From: Chelydra serpentina
Lineage: Eukaryota > Chordata > Testudines > Chelydridae
Direction of reading: 5' to 3'
Length of the DNA stretch: 64,000 bases
NCBI GenBank assembly: GCA_037349315.1
Contig: JBAIAC010000023.1
Coordinates: forward strand, 31,348,501 to 31,412,500
Part shown: piece after piece, positions 1 through 11,090 of the stretch
Numbering within the stretch: position 1 is the first letter of the stretch
Layout of the letters: each line of letters begins with the position of its first letter
Notes under the pieces: model-generated
Databases searched by the model: none
What the model was told of the DNA's origin: nothing
Seen by the model: only the letters and a program-made list of their open reading frames with translations
Translations under genes and position numbers: made by a program

Positions 1-275
1 ATCTGGCCAGTTCTTTCCAACAGCTCCCATCTACTTCACTTTCCCAACAGTTTTCTGCATTTCTTTCTTTTCACAAGAAGCTCCCAGCTATCACTGTCTT
101 ATGTAGCACTTTCCAAGTAACTCTTACATACCCCTTTTCTCAACTGCTGCCATGGTCTATATAGAGGCAAGGTGTCTTCTGTCAGGCCCTGTTGGGAGGC
201 AGCTAACTAGTCACAGGTGAACTGGATCCATTTCCTCTTAAAGGGGCCATTCACCCTGTGATAGATAGTTTAGGG

Positions 276-609
276 CAGGGATTGGCAACCTTTGGCACGC
301 AGCCCAGCAGGGTAAGCCCCCTGGCGGGCCAGGTCGGCTTGTTTACCTGAAGTGTCCGCAGGTTCAGCCGATCGCAGCTCCCACTGGCTGTGGTTCACCG
401 TCCCAGGCCAATTGGGGCTGCGGGAAGCAGCGCAGGCAAAGGATGTGCTGGCCACCGCTTCCCGCAGCCCCCATTGGCCTAGAGAAGCGAACTGCAGCCA
501 GTGGGAGCCGTGATCGGCCGAACCTGAGGATGTGGCAGGTCAACAAACCGGCCCGTACCGCCAGGGGGCTTACCCTGGCAGGCTGTGGGCCAAAGGTTGC
601 AAATCCCTG
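276..609. mobile_element. Non-autonomous hAT-like element, near-palindromic
   Basis: The ends CAGGGATTGGCAACCTTTGGC and its inverted match at 589-609 form terminal inverted repeats. A perfect 8-bp target duplication GTTTAGGG flanks it (268-275 and 610-617). The two halves are largely reverse complements of each other. There is no coding capacity. It sits in a MYNN intron. Confidence 0.85.
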
Positions 610-1587
610 GTTTAGGGACACCCATCAATTCAAAAATTGCACTTCTGTATGAATTTGTTTTACCTGTTACTGTTAAAAGTAACACCTCTTATTACTGTAT
701 CCAAAAGTGATTTGAGAACAAATATTTCTCCATCTTTTTAGTTATTAACTTTGTGCACTTTACATCACTTTGTGTGTAGTCAGTTTTTCCTGTTCATGTG
801 GGGAAAGAAAATAATTGCTTTCTGCTCTGCTACGCAGAGGTAGTTAAAGGATTGGAGCCATAAACAATTTCACTCTGCAATCAGTGCTTGAGAGGAAAAC
901 TTGTATAATACACGGTATTCTAATCACTACCTCTGAGTACCAAAAATAGCAGGTTTTAGTTATTTGGGCTCTGATCCTGCAATTGGATCCACTCTGGCAG
1001 AAACTGAATGTAAAACTGTTAGTACAGCATCTTGGTTGCACAAATAAAATGACAAGAAGTCAGGCAATGTAAGAGCATCATTAGTTCTGCCACACTACAC
1101 ATATGCAGTATAGTGGGCGTTACCAAAAATATGTATTTTTTACAGCACCACTGTATTTACTTTTTATACCTTTGTATTTTTGGTAGTCCCTATTAGACCA
1201 GGATATATCTCATGTACCATGATAAATGTCTAGTTTTTAATAGTTTCCATGGTATTTTCTATTCTTTGTGTATCTTTAATACATATTTTTGTGGTAAAAT
1301 CATGTATCTTACGTATAATAAAATTTAATGTTCTATCAGCAATGCAGACAAGTTAACACAATAGGTGGAACCTTAGTTTTGTATTTCCTGGCTTGTTGTG
1401 ATTTGAACTGTGCAACCCTAATGCTGAACTAACTTAGGGGCTTGTGTTGAAGATATTATTCTGTAGTTAATATTTAACTTTCTAAGCTATTAACATCAAT
1501 TATTGCAGTTTTTCTTTAAGAAAGTGCTTTTACAAACCATTGCAACATCCTTAGAATGCTTCTGTAACAGCTGGCCTTGCCCTTAAT

Positions 1588-1700
1588 GAAGAGAGGTAAA
1601 GAGAGAGGAAGAGGAGAAAATAGATGGACAAGAAGAAAGGCAGGAAAGAAAGACAGATAAGAAAGCAGAATGGGAAGGAGATAAGAAAAAAGGGGTTGAA
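1588..1700 (+). repeat. Purine-rich (GA) tract
   Basis: About 110 bases are almost entirely A and G on this strand, in imperfect GA/GAAA units. No other signal is seen in the intron from 610 to 2006. Confidence 0.5.
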
Positions 1701-2006
1701 AGAACACTTGTGGTAAATTCTGTTTTACTCACTTTAGTATTGCATATTATTTCACATGAAGAAATATTCAGAATATCAAAACTTGGGCTGACCTTCTGAA
1801 CGTCACTGCTTTTCTCTTTTTTTAATCATTTTTTCCCTTTTGCATTTATACTGAATCCATATAAGCTTATACCAAGGTGATCTGTATCATTCTTAGTCAT
1901 TTTATTGTACTGAAAGTAATTGCTTTGTATATTGTGTTGATGGAGAATAGCTTTGTTATTTAAAATCTGTTCTTTGGGTAACCTATTACAATAATAAAAT
2001 CACTTT

Positions 2007-2302
2007 GGGCTGGTCTACACTACCCCCCAAGTTCGAAGTAAGATACGCAACTTCAGCTACGTGAATAATGTAGCTGAAGTCAAAGTATCTTATTTCGAAC
2101 TTAAAAGTACTTACCGCTGGTCCACACGGCGGCGCGCAGGCTCCCCCATCGACTCTGCCTGCTCCGTTCGTGGAGAAGGATTACCGGCGTCGACGGGGAG
2201 CACTTCCTGGTTCTATTTATCGCGTCTAGACAAGACGCGATAAATCGAACCCAGAAGATCGATTGGTCGCCTCCAACGCAGCGGGTAAGTGTAGACCTAC
2301 CC
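2007..2302. mobile_element. Harbinger-like palindromic MITE, copy 1
   Basis: The element starts GGGCTGGTCTACACTAC and ends GTGTAGACCTACCC. Flanking TTT on both sides gives a 3-bp target duplication. Two internal hairpins are visible: TTCAGCTACGT...GTAGCTGAA and TCGCGTC...GACGCGA. Related copies lie at 13208, 17733 and 51202. Confidence 0.75.
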
Positions 2303-2439
2303 TTTGTTTACCACTGATTTTGTTTCCAAGCATTGTAAGCTCCAGAGATAGTTATTTGGTAGAGTACTGTATAACACGTTTTTTAGACTTTTTTTAAATC
2401 ACTATAGGTTGACCTCTGTTCAGGTATAGCAAAAGTATA

Positions 2440-2620
2440 GTGGGCCTAAAGCTATACTCCTGGGTTTTACTCCTGTCTTTGCCACTGATCCACAGTAATG
2501 ACCATTTGAAAACAATTTTGTCTGTAAAATAGGGTCAATACCTACTTCTTTATTCATTGTCTGTGAAGTGCTTTGAGATTCTTGAATGAAACCACTATAG
2601 AATTATTATTTTTGTCACCT
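2440..2620 (+). repeat. MIR-like ancient SINE fragment
   Basis: The text reads like a MIR core: a CTCCTGTCTTTGCCACTGA-like segment, then TCTGTAAAATAGGG and GTGCTTTGAGATTC. Identification is from memory of the family and the copy is diverged. Confidence 0.45.
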
Positions 2621-2846
2621 TGTATGTCTCCTATCATATATCAGTGTTAAATAATCTCAAAATATCAAAGATATAAAGTTAGATTTTGTTAGATTCTCCC
2701 CTGACAGTTGTTATAATTTTTAACCATGAAACTTTTTAAATAAGAGAACAGCCATGTAAAAGTCTTAGTATTTATTTTATATAGATTTTCAGAGACACGG
2801 GTTTTCTTTGTCCAGAATATTGTCATTTAGCCTTGTTTCCTTGCAG

Positions 2847-3649
2847 TTGGAATGTTAAAGAAATTCACCAGGCTGCTGACTATCTCAAAGTGGAGGAGGT
2901 GGTCACTAAATGTAAAATAAAGATGGAAGACTTTGCTTTTATTGCTAATCCCTCCTCTACAGAGATTTCTAGTATTACGGGAAACATTGAACTGAACCAA
3001 CAGACTTGCCTCCTCACTCTTCGAGATTACAATAATCGAGAGAAATCAGATGCCCCTTCTGCAGACTCAATTCAGCCACAAGCAAAAAAAGTGGGTTTAG
3101 AAAAGAAATCTACTCAGACCAGAAAGCGAAAAAAGACTCTTAACTCTCAGAAAAACATGAAGAATAAACCAGTGCAATATCAGAATGACATAATTGAGAA
3201 CTCATCAGTCGATATGTTTTTAGATGCAAATAAACTGGCCACACAGATAACGGAACAAGCTGCCCAAGGCAGCGATAACTCAGAGCTACAGCTAGCGTCG
3301 GTGGTGGAAAGTGAAACTTTTGCAGCACAAGATGTTTTGATTCAGACTATTACAGTGAAACAAAAACGGCGGAAGCCACAGCAGAACTGTGCGTTGAAAG
3401 AACACAGTATGTCTAATATAGCTAGTGAAAAAAACTCTTACCAACTGGAGAGCTCCGGAGAGGAACTCGATCAGAAATACTCCAAGGCCAAGCCAGTGTG
3501 CAACACTTGTGGGAAAGTATTTTCAGAAGCCAGTAGTCTACGACGACACATGAGAATACACAAAGGAGTAAAGCCTTATGTGTGTCAACTCTGCGGGAAA
3601 GCATTTACACAGTGTAATCAGCTGAAAACACATGTGAGAACGCACACAG
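2847..3649 (+). CDS. MYNN: MYNN exon: end of BTB, linker, zinc fingers 1-2
   Basis: The acceptor is a pyrimidine-rich tract ending TTGCAG at 2841-2846. The donor is GTAAAC at 3650. The exon carries the last part of the BTB domain, the acidic/basic linker, and fingers at about 3499-3561 and 3583-3645. It ends after the first base of the glycine codon in the HTG linker (phase 1). The ATG at 2833 lies in the intron and is not the start. Confidence 0.93.
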
Positions 3650-6600
3650 GTAAACTGTGGTCTTGTTTATAAGGACTTCTTTTGTTTTTAATGATAGCAT
3701 GGGGAAGCATAACTAGAAAGGAGCCATGTTTTCTTCTAATATGTTGTTTCAGAAGCTTCGAATCTTTATGCTGATGATCTGTATATTTGTATGCAGTAGC
3801 GTAGCTAGGGGGGGAACAGGGGAAGCGGCTGCTCCCCCTGAGCACATTTTCCAAAAGTGGCGCCTTTTTAATTTTTGAAAGGGTGGAGACGGAGCGGATG
3901 GAGGTGGAGCCACGAAATAACAAAAGAACCCCGGGGTTCTGCCGCAGGCCCCACCAAGAGCCCGCTGCTGGCCTGGGTTCTTTCACACAGGCTGGGAGAG
4001 GGCTGAGAGACCCCGGCTGGCAGGAGCCCACGGAGGGAATCCTAGAGCAGCGGCTGGATGAGCCACTGCTCAGCCTGCCCCGCTCTGGGATTCCCCCTGC
4101 GGACTCCTGCCAGCCGGGGTCTCTCAGCCCACTGCTGCCCTGGATTCTTTCACGCAGGCTGGGAACAGGCTGAGAGTCGGGGTGGCGCCTTCTTTTATGT
4201 GTTCGCGCCCCTGGTGTTAGAACCTGGCTATGCCACTGTTTGTATGGTAACTGCTGGTCAGTGCTAATTGCATTCCACCAGTCTAATATTTTAAAATAGA
4301 AACTATGAATGTGTCTAGAAAAATAGTATAGCTAGAAAGGATAGCATTGCAGTTAAAGCACCCTGTAGGGAATACCTTGACTTCCTGAAGTCCCAGCAGA
4401 TCTCATTCAGTAAATAAGTGGAGTGTAATGCAGAAAATGTCTGACTGATGTACAAGAGATCAGACTATCCTTTCATGCTATGTCACATTAATGGCATTTA
4501 TAATGTATTAGTTCACTGTCTTTCAGATTTCCATGATGTACACAATATAGTAATCTGAGCAGATATTTATGTCTGTCAAGTCTTGATGTACCAGAATGAG
4601 TTTGATAACATCGGGTTGAAAAATCCAATCTCCCGTGGCAAGTAGGAAACTTTGACAGTGATATCTTGTTATAGTGCATTGCTAAGCCATAAATTATTAC
4701 AGAATTTGAGCTTTCATTTAATTACAAAAAGTTTATAGCACATGGTTATGAGAATAACCTTCTAAATATGAATTGATGCTGTGCTGTCTGCAGAGAGCCC
4801 CAGTGCCTTTGTTGCTGCTCATAACCTTCTCGGTAGGTGACAGAGTAAAATTGTCTACACATACGTGCCTTTTACTGCTGTTATTCAGAACTCTAGGGGA
4901 GTAGTGAAACTTCCAAAAATGATGTCAGTTTCATTATGCTCCTCTTTGGGCAGATTGAGTCAGTGGAGCTATTGCCAGGAATCTCAGGAAGGAGTAGAGT
5001 AGGGAGAAATAAGAGGGTGTAAAGATGGGCAGACGAAGAACTCCTTTCCATTCTAGTAGTCAAGGGGGAAGGCTTCAAATCTACCAGAAACTGACTAGCC
5101 AGAGTCTAATATGAAAGTTGGAGCCCCTGAGCAGGGTCCAAGGACAGTGTTTTTGGTAGAAACATCAGTAGTGTATTTTCCTTTCCTGGTTCTTGCACCT
5201 GGACTTTGCATGAATTGGTGGGAAACCTTATCATTTATATCAGCCACTGGATGGGAGGTTTAGTCCTCTGGAGAGCAGGTGTCTGGTAATTTTTTTTTTA
5301 TTTTTTTTTTGTCAAGCCTTGATTTATGGCATTATGTATTAAATTTAAGGATCTCTGAAACCTCTGCCTACTAACAGATTATGCACTACCATAGTAATAT
5401 AAACTCATGTTCTACTATACAGTCACATGAGACCTAGGAATAGTACTTAGCACATATTTATTAGAGAATACCATAATATCTATTAAAAATAGTGAATGGT
5501 CAGGGAACTGCTGTTAGCATGCTGCAGCAGACACTAGGAAATATTAGCAAGAACTGAAGAACATATTAGTTGGACAGACCAGATGACTTAATAGGTCTTC
5601 TCCATCTCTAATATCTAGGATTTTGCATACATTAAAATGATTCTCTGCCTACTGACAGTGCAGTGCTAGTATTAATTGGGAAGAATAGATTTTATTAAAG
5701 CTAATAGTTAATTACCAGAGAATTTTCAAATTGTGATGCTTTTAAAAAATTATCTGCTGCAGTTCTGATAACGTGCAGGCTCAGCTGCTTGATTGTTGGG
5801 TGCTATGTGGCATCACTAAACAAGAAGTACTAGGGTCAACTCCTGAGTTTGGGTCAACTAACTTACCTGAAGGCTTTCTTACATAGACACCGAGACAGTG
5901 GAAGGGTAACAGTTTCTCTCTTTCCCAGGGGAGAAGCCATACAAATGTGAATTGTGCGACAAAGGTTTTGCCCAGAAATGCCAGCTAGTTTTCCACAGTC
6001 GTATGCACCATGGAGAAGAGAAACCATATAAATGTGATGTATGCAATCTGCAGTTTGCAACTTCAAGCAATCTGAAGATCCATGCCAGGTGAGTGAAAGT
6101 ACTAACTAAAGCCCTGATCCTGCCAACACTTATGCACAAGCTTAGTTTCGTGCATGTGAATAGTTGACTTAAACAACTACTTGCGCAGGAAGTTCAGTAT
6201 GTGCACGCACGTGCAGGATCAGGCCTAAAGAAATGTTGTACTTGTTTTTGTCATTCCCAGTCCTTCCCTACTTTCAGCTCCAGGTCTTCATTGCAGGCTA
6301 ACGTATGTACTCGGCATGCTTCTTCCACCCAAGGTAGTGATTTGAAACAGCAGTCCATGTGGGATCGTTCATCCTAGCGCCCCTCTTGCATTTGGTAATT
6401 TCTTCCCTTTCTAACCATACTGAGAGAAGAGAACTCCTCTGCCATTGTTGTTTTGGTGAAGGGATGAGTCCATTTATATTCTCTGGCAGGGAAGAGTACA
6501 ACGTGTCTCTCTGCAGTGGTTGTCAGTGTTATTGGTAGTCAACTTTCATACTAGAGTGACACAAGTCTTGCTTACTTCCCAGGGTTGACCTATTGCCTGT

Positions 6601-9600
6601 GCAATGCCCTTAGCCTGATCCAATAGCCACTGAAGTCAGTAGGACTCTTTCTGTTGACTTTGGGAATTAGAGCTGTCCTTGAGGGTGAGAAACATCCATC
6701 TGAAAACTAGACTCTAATCTTACCCCTATTAGGCCACAAAATATCACCATAGTGAGGCTAGAGATAAGATATTAACTGGTGTAACAGTTCCTTTCATCTT
6801 GTGTCCTCTTCTACCTTGTGTGGGATTTTCTAAGGCATGTGTTTCTTAATAGGAAGCACAGTGGTGAGAAGCCCTACGTGTGTGATAGGTGTGGACAGAG
6901 GTTTGCTCAGGCCAGCACCCTGACGTACCATGTTCGTCGCCATACAGGAGAGAAGCCGTATGTGTGTGACACCTGTGGGAAAGCATTTGCAGTGTCCAGT
7001 TCTCTTATCACTCATTCACGAAAACATACAGGTGAGGATAAATGGGCTGCTGAGCAAGCTGGCGTAAATTGGCAATCTGTCTTGGAGAGGGTTGGCTGTA
7101 GCGGAGGTGAAGGGAGCAATTAGTGATATGGGAGTCTAAAGAGCAGGATTTGGGAGTAATGGAGTCTGCATTACTGGGTATGGAATCTGAATAGGAGAAA
7201 GTACCAGAGTCGTGTCGGCTCTTTCCTGGGGCTTTTCCTTGAGGTTGCTTAGTGGTGCAAATCTGAATTTTCATAGGGGTTTGGGGAGCTCTTCACACCA
7301 TTGTACACTGACTCTGTTTAATATGTATTTTATATACACGTCTGTATATTGAAATACTAACCACCTTGTGTACCCTTCAGGAGAGAAACCATATATATGT
7401 GGCATTTGTGGCAAAAGTTTTATTTCCTCCGGAGAGCTCAACAAACATTTTCGGTCTCATACAGGTCAGTTTCCAGATAGGCCACTTCCTGTGTTGTAAA
7501 TTTTTTTCAGTATGCTCTTTTGCATTTAAAATATGATGTACTGTGCTATAATTGAGACATAAATTAAGACGACACACTGTGTCTCTGTGTTAACTCATTT
7601 AAAAATTGATTAGATAGTTTTTCTTTAAATAAATCTAAACTGTTGTAAATCTAAAACAAGACTTCAGCAGAGCAGGGAATCAGGAACTCCGATGCTAAAC
7701 ATTCTCTGTGTGAGTCAGCATGTCACTTAACCTCTTGGAGTCTCTGTTTCCTCAACTGTAAAATAGAGATTATATTTTTTTATCCATTTCTTGGATTATA
7801 AAGTGCAGTCTATTTGTAAAGCATTGTAATATGGAGTAACATGGGAATTATTTAAATATTAAAGAACATATTCACGTTGTAGTATTAGTTTTCAGATAAA
7901 CATTCATAGAAAGACAAGTTGGGTGTATGATCTGCTTCAAATGAAGCAGTCAGTCCTGTATTCACCATTTTCATCTCGTCTTTCTTTGAATGTTTTCATT
8001 CTGGATACTGTTTTTAGATGGGTTTAGTTCATAAAGCTGTTAAAGTAATTTTCATTGCAGTTATTTTGCCTTTTGTCCTATAGACAGCTTAAGAAATAGT
8101 TTTTCTCTGTTGTCATTTTGCAATTATGTTCTGCACTTCTAACTGTCAAACCATTTTTCAGGTGAAAGACCATTTATCTGTGAACTGTGTGGAAATTCTT
8201 ACACAGATATAAAAAATTTAAAAAAGCACAAAACAAAAGTTCACACAGGTAAGTGTTAGTCTTGTAAAAATTTAATTTTTTGGGTCAAAGAATAACAATT
8301 CTGCTTTAGTGCTGAATAAATGTTTTTAAATGTAACATAAAATTAGATAAGAAAAGAGGTCTGGCTAATAGCTCTGTTTAATGCCTAGAATATCTGCTCT
8401 AATGGCACCCAAAACTTTCAGATAAGGATTGGAAAAAGCAGGCTTTAGAATGGAAGGTCCTGGGGAGATGTTAAAAAAGAAAATGCAGTGATGACTACAG
8501 CGTTACGCCACTATTGTCAATAGGGAGTGGGGGGCTCCTGACAAGACTATTCATGTTTAAAAATCTGGTCTCATCTGATAAAACTGTGAAAGATTTCTGC
8601 TCTAAGACAGCTGTGAAAGTCATCTGGGTCACAAAAGACTTTTGTGAATCCTATTCAGTATGGCTCTACCCCACATTCTGATGGTTCTGACAGGTACAGA
8701 TTTGAGGTGAATGATTCACACCTGTTCCAGGAATTACTCTTCCCGATTCTTTGTAGGCCCAAATGTTCCTTTATGCAATGATTAAAGATGGTGGGTTTGT
8801 TTGGTTTGGTTTTTTTTTAATATAGTCAAAGTTAATCCATGTCTGAGCTGGATTAACAGGCACACAAGCTCAGATAGACAGCTGGTGCAACGCTTACAAT
8901 TAGGAATTCTATCCTAAAAAAGATTTCTCCGTTATACCTAGTCCTATTCTTCCTAGATTTACATGTGTTTGAATGGCAGTAACTTTAGTATACAGATATC
9001 TTACAGTACTGAACATGGAGGAGTTGTATGTGGGCAGTTCATATGATAATGTAAACAACCTCCCTCCAGATTGGCTCCACATGCCTTCTTACAGTGGATC
9101 ACATCTGTCCATACTTAAGTGCATTAATACCATAAGCCCCTTGCCTCTAGTTGTATAAAAAAAGAAATCAGGGGGGCTGGCCCAGACAGTACAGGGGAGA
9201 GACTAGCAGAATGAGAGGAGAAGTAACGTGCAGTGGCAGCTTTGAGGATCATGGACTGGTGAAACTGCATGTGGAAGATGGGTGGGGAGGATCTAGTAAA
9301 GCAGGAAGATGAAGGGAGTGTCAGGGAGAGAGAAGCTGTAAGCTGCTGAGGAGGGTTTGTTGGAAGTGGAGCTGGAAAAATAGTGAAGAGACAGGTTGGG
9401 AGAGGGATGTAGAGGCTGCCAAGCAAAGGAGGAGCACGCTGGGGGAGCTGGAATGTGGTGCAGACTGGGTATGGGGCGACATGGAAGATGAGGTGAGAAA
9501 GAAGCAAAAGTGGTGGCACGGAGAGAAGGAAGTTAAAGTAGCATCAACAGGAGAACTGCAAACCTTTGCTTAGTGTGTGGCCCTTGCATGCTACCATAAT

Positions 9601-11090
9601 ATTGTATTTGCATGGCACGATTAATTAATATCCTTATCTAGCCTCAGCAGGGCCTGACTCAAAGCCCTACAAGGATTCAGGGGTGGGGAGACATATGTGA
9701 AAGCTTTTAATGAAAGGTCCACTGTCACCCATTTCAGCTGAGACCTGAACAAAACTGATTTTTCAAGTGCACTTGTACTCTAGACAGTGACTGTGTAAAA
9801 ACAACCTCCTCCTGCAAAAGTCCTGTTCTTCCTAGCACTGTGTTAATTGAAAGAGATGATGCCTGACATGCCCAAGGTCTACAGCCCACTGCTAGAATAT
9901 TTCAAGGAATCCCTGCTGATTTTCCCCATAGTTCCCCGTTAACTGTGACATTAGGATTTGTTACTCTACTATGGCTCAGATAACGGAGGCTCTGTTGTGA
10001 TGTATCATTTCTCGAGCCATCATGACCTGGACACAGGCACCAGCGACTTGATCCTTAAAGCTCAGACTAAGCTCAGAGTGGCTTGGTGGCTGAGTTTCAG
10101 GCAGTGTCGTTTTCTGACACCCCAAATGCTTACACTTAAAGAACTCTTTTTTTTTTTTTTTCCTTTTAAGCCTACCAGCCAGCTGGATGAAAGGGATAGC
10201 TTTGCAGTGCTGCAGAGCACCCTTGATGAATTTTGAGCAATTCTCTATCCAGTCTCATAGACTTTAAGGTCAGAAGGGACCATTATGATCATCTAGTCCA
10301 GGCCTGCACAACATACGGCCGGCCCGCGGAGGCTCACTGTGCGGCCCGCGGGGGGTAGAGCAAAAAAAAAAAAAAAAAAAAAGTTGTTTGCTCAACAACT
10401 TTGGTGGCGGGAGAAGAGTTTCGGCCCTCTGCTGTTTTCTTCAGAGTAATATGGCCCTCATCGCTTTACAAGTTGTGCAGGCCTGATCTAGTCTGACCTG
10501 CACAATGCCACAGGCCACAGTCTTTGTTCCCTAGAAGAGAATCGTTGTAGCAAAGTGTTGTAAGGGGACTGAACTAGGTGTACTTTTTCCTGCTTCAGAG
10601 GTTGGGGGAGAGGGAGACTGGACTAGATGACTTCTCTCGTTTCCTTCCACTCTATGATTCTATAACTTGAGGGTGGGGGACTGTTGAGGGTTTATCTCGT
10701 AATTTACCTCACCTACTCAATTGTTTTTCCTGTCACTAGTGTACTTTTCCTTACATTAATTGCAGGCATTTTACTTTTTCCTCATGAATGAATGTGTTAC
10801 AGATTTTGTTTTTGTTTTAAGGATCTGAAACCACCCTTGATTCTAACACAGTTGATAATTCCTACAATGAGCAAGAATCCATTCAGAATCAAAAAAGCCC
10901 TTTGTCAGAGTCTGCAGATGTGAAGCCTTCTGAGATGTCTTTACCACTTCCTCTTCCCATTGGGACTGAAGACCATCAGATGCTGCTGCCTATAACTGGT
11001 AACCAGTCTCCTTCCTCAGACACATTGCTGAGGTCTGCTGTGACTGGATATTCAGAACCTCAGTTTATTTTCCTGCAGCAGTTGTACTGA
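2847..11090 (+). CDS. MYNN: MYNN (myoneurin), 5'-truncated by window edge; spliced CDS of six exons
   Basis: Six exons, 2847-3649, 5929-6088, 6853-7031, 7381-7464, 8162-8248 and 10822-11090, join through GT/AG sites into one open frame of 526 codons plus a stop. The first exon begins at [19 protein letters not shown], the end of a BTB/POZ domain. The rest of the BTB domain and the start codon are not in the window. A low-complexity linker with basic stretches (RKRKK, KQKRRK; possible nuclear localisation signals) is followed by eight C2H2 zinc fingers with HTGEKP-type linkers, then a tail ending in IFLQQLY. BTB plus eight fingers and this C-terminus are recognised as myoneurin (ZBTB31), a nuclear ZBTB-family protein presumed to bind DNA and act in transcription. 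The human protein is about 610 residues, so about 84 residues are missing upstream. No frameshift or internal stop is seen. The neighbouring LRRC34 and LRRIQ4 fit the known vertebrate order. Confidence 0.95.
3794..4238. mobile_element. Non-autonomous hAT-like element in MYNN intron
   Basis: The ends CAGTAGCGTAGCTAG and CTGGCTATGCCACTG form imperfect inverted repeats. An exact 8-bp duplication TTTGTATG flanks it (3786-3793 and 4239-4246). The interior contains GC-rich inverted segments, including TGGCGCCTTCTTTT-like ends. There is no real ORF. Confidence 0.85.
5929..6088 (+). CDS. MYNN: MYNN exon: zinc fingers 3-4
   Basis: The acceptor is TTTCCCAG ending at 5928 and the donor is GTGAGT at 6089. 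The exon encodes [16 protein letters not shown] and [19 protein letters not shown], i.e. two C2H2 fingers. It is 160 bp long, starts in phase 1 and ends in phase 2. Confidence 0.92.
6853..7031 (+). CDS. MYNN: MYNN exon: zinc fingers 5-6
   Basis: The acceptor is TTCTTAATAG ending at 6852 and the donor is GTGAGG at 7032. It encodes [19 protein letters not shown] followed by [17 protein letters not shown]. The 179 bp complete an Arg codon split from the previous exon and end inside the next HTG glycine codon. Confidence 0.92.
7381..7464 (+). CDS. MYNN: MYNN exon: zinc finger 7 (symmetrical one-finger exon)
   Basis: The acceptor is TACCCTTCAG ending at 7380 and the donor is GTCAGT at 7465. The 84 bp encode exactly one finger, [17 protein letters not shown] plus linker, in phase 1-1. 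Skipping this exon would remove one finger without a frameshift. Confidence 0.92.
7680..7830 (+). repeat. MIR-like fragment
   Basis: The series TCACTTAACCTCTTGGAGTC, TTTCCTCAACTGTAAAATAG, then GATTATAAAGTGC matches the order of blocks in MIR elements. It lies in the intron between the finger 7 and finger 8 exons. Confidence 0.5.
8162..8248 (+). CDS. MYNN: MYNN exon: zinc finger 8
   Basis: The acceptor is CATTTTTCAG ending at 8161 and the donor is GTAAGT at 8249. The 87 bp encode the last finger, [17 protein letters not shown], with H-x4-H spacing (HKTKVH). It is again symmetrical, phase 1-1. Confidence 0.92.
8250..10250 (+). other. MYNN last intron, no gene seen
   Basis: A GA-rich stretch occurs at about 9170-9540. 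The long antisense frame there is caused by this composition and has no recognisable domain. Nothing else is supported before the repeat cluster at 10250. Confidence 0.5.
10250..10665 (+). mobile_element. CR1-like LINE 3' fragment, split by a hAT element
   Basis: AAGGTCAGAAGGGACCATTA and ATCTAGTCTGACCTGCACA are typical of sauropsid CR1-related 3' ends. The stretch also contains a GACTGGACTAGATGACTTCT-type tail ending in TCTATGATTCTAT. It is interrupted at 10299-10485. Confidence 0.6.
10299..10485. mobile_element. Short hAT-like element inside the CR1-like fragment
   Basis: The ends CAGGCCTGCACAAC and GTTGTGCAGGCCTG are perfect 14-bp inverted repeats. The 8-bp duplication ATCTAGTC flanks it (10291-10298 and 10486-10493). 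The interior has an A-homopolymer of about 20. Confidence 0.88.
10822..11090 (+). CDS. MYNN: MYNN terminal coding exon
   Basis: The acceptor is TTTGTTTTAAG ending at 10821. The exon encodes an acidic/serine-rich tail ending [12 protein letters not shown] and the stop codon TGA at 11088-11090. The C-terminal residues are those of vertebrate myoneurin. Confidence 0.93.

Noticed and set aside
2833..2846. ATG at 2833 as the start of MYNN
   Set aside because: It lies upstream of a clear acceptor, and the frame begins mid-BTB, so the true start is in an upstream exon outside the window.
3618..4173. Frames in the MYNN intron
   Set aside because: They lie largely within the hAT element at 3794-4238 and have no homology that I recognise.
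9124..9519. 131-codon minus-strand frame
   Set aside because: It is the complement of a GA-rich tract, low complexity, and no domain is recognised.
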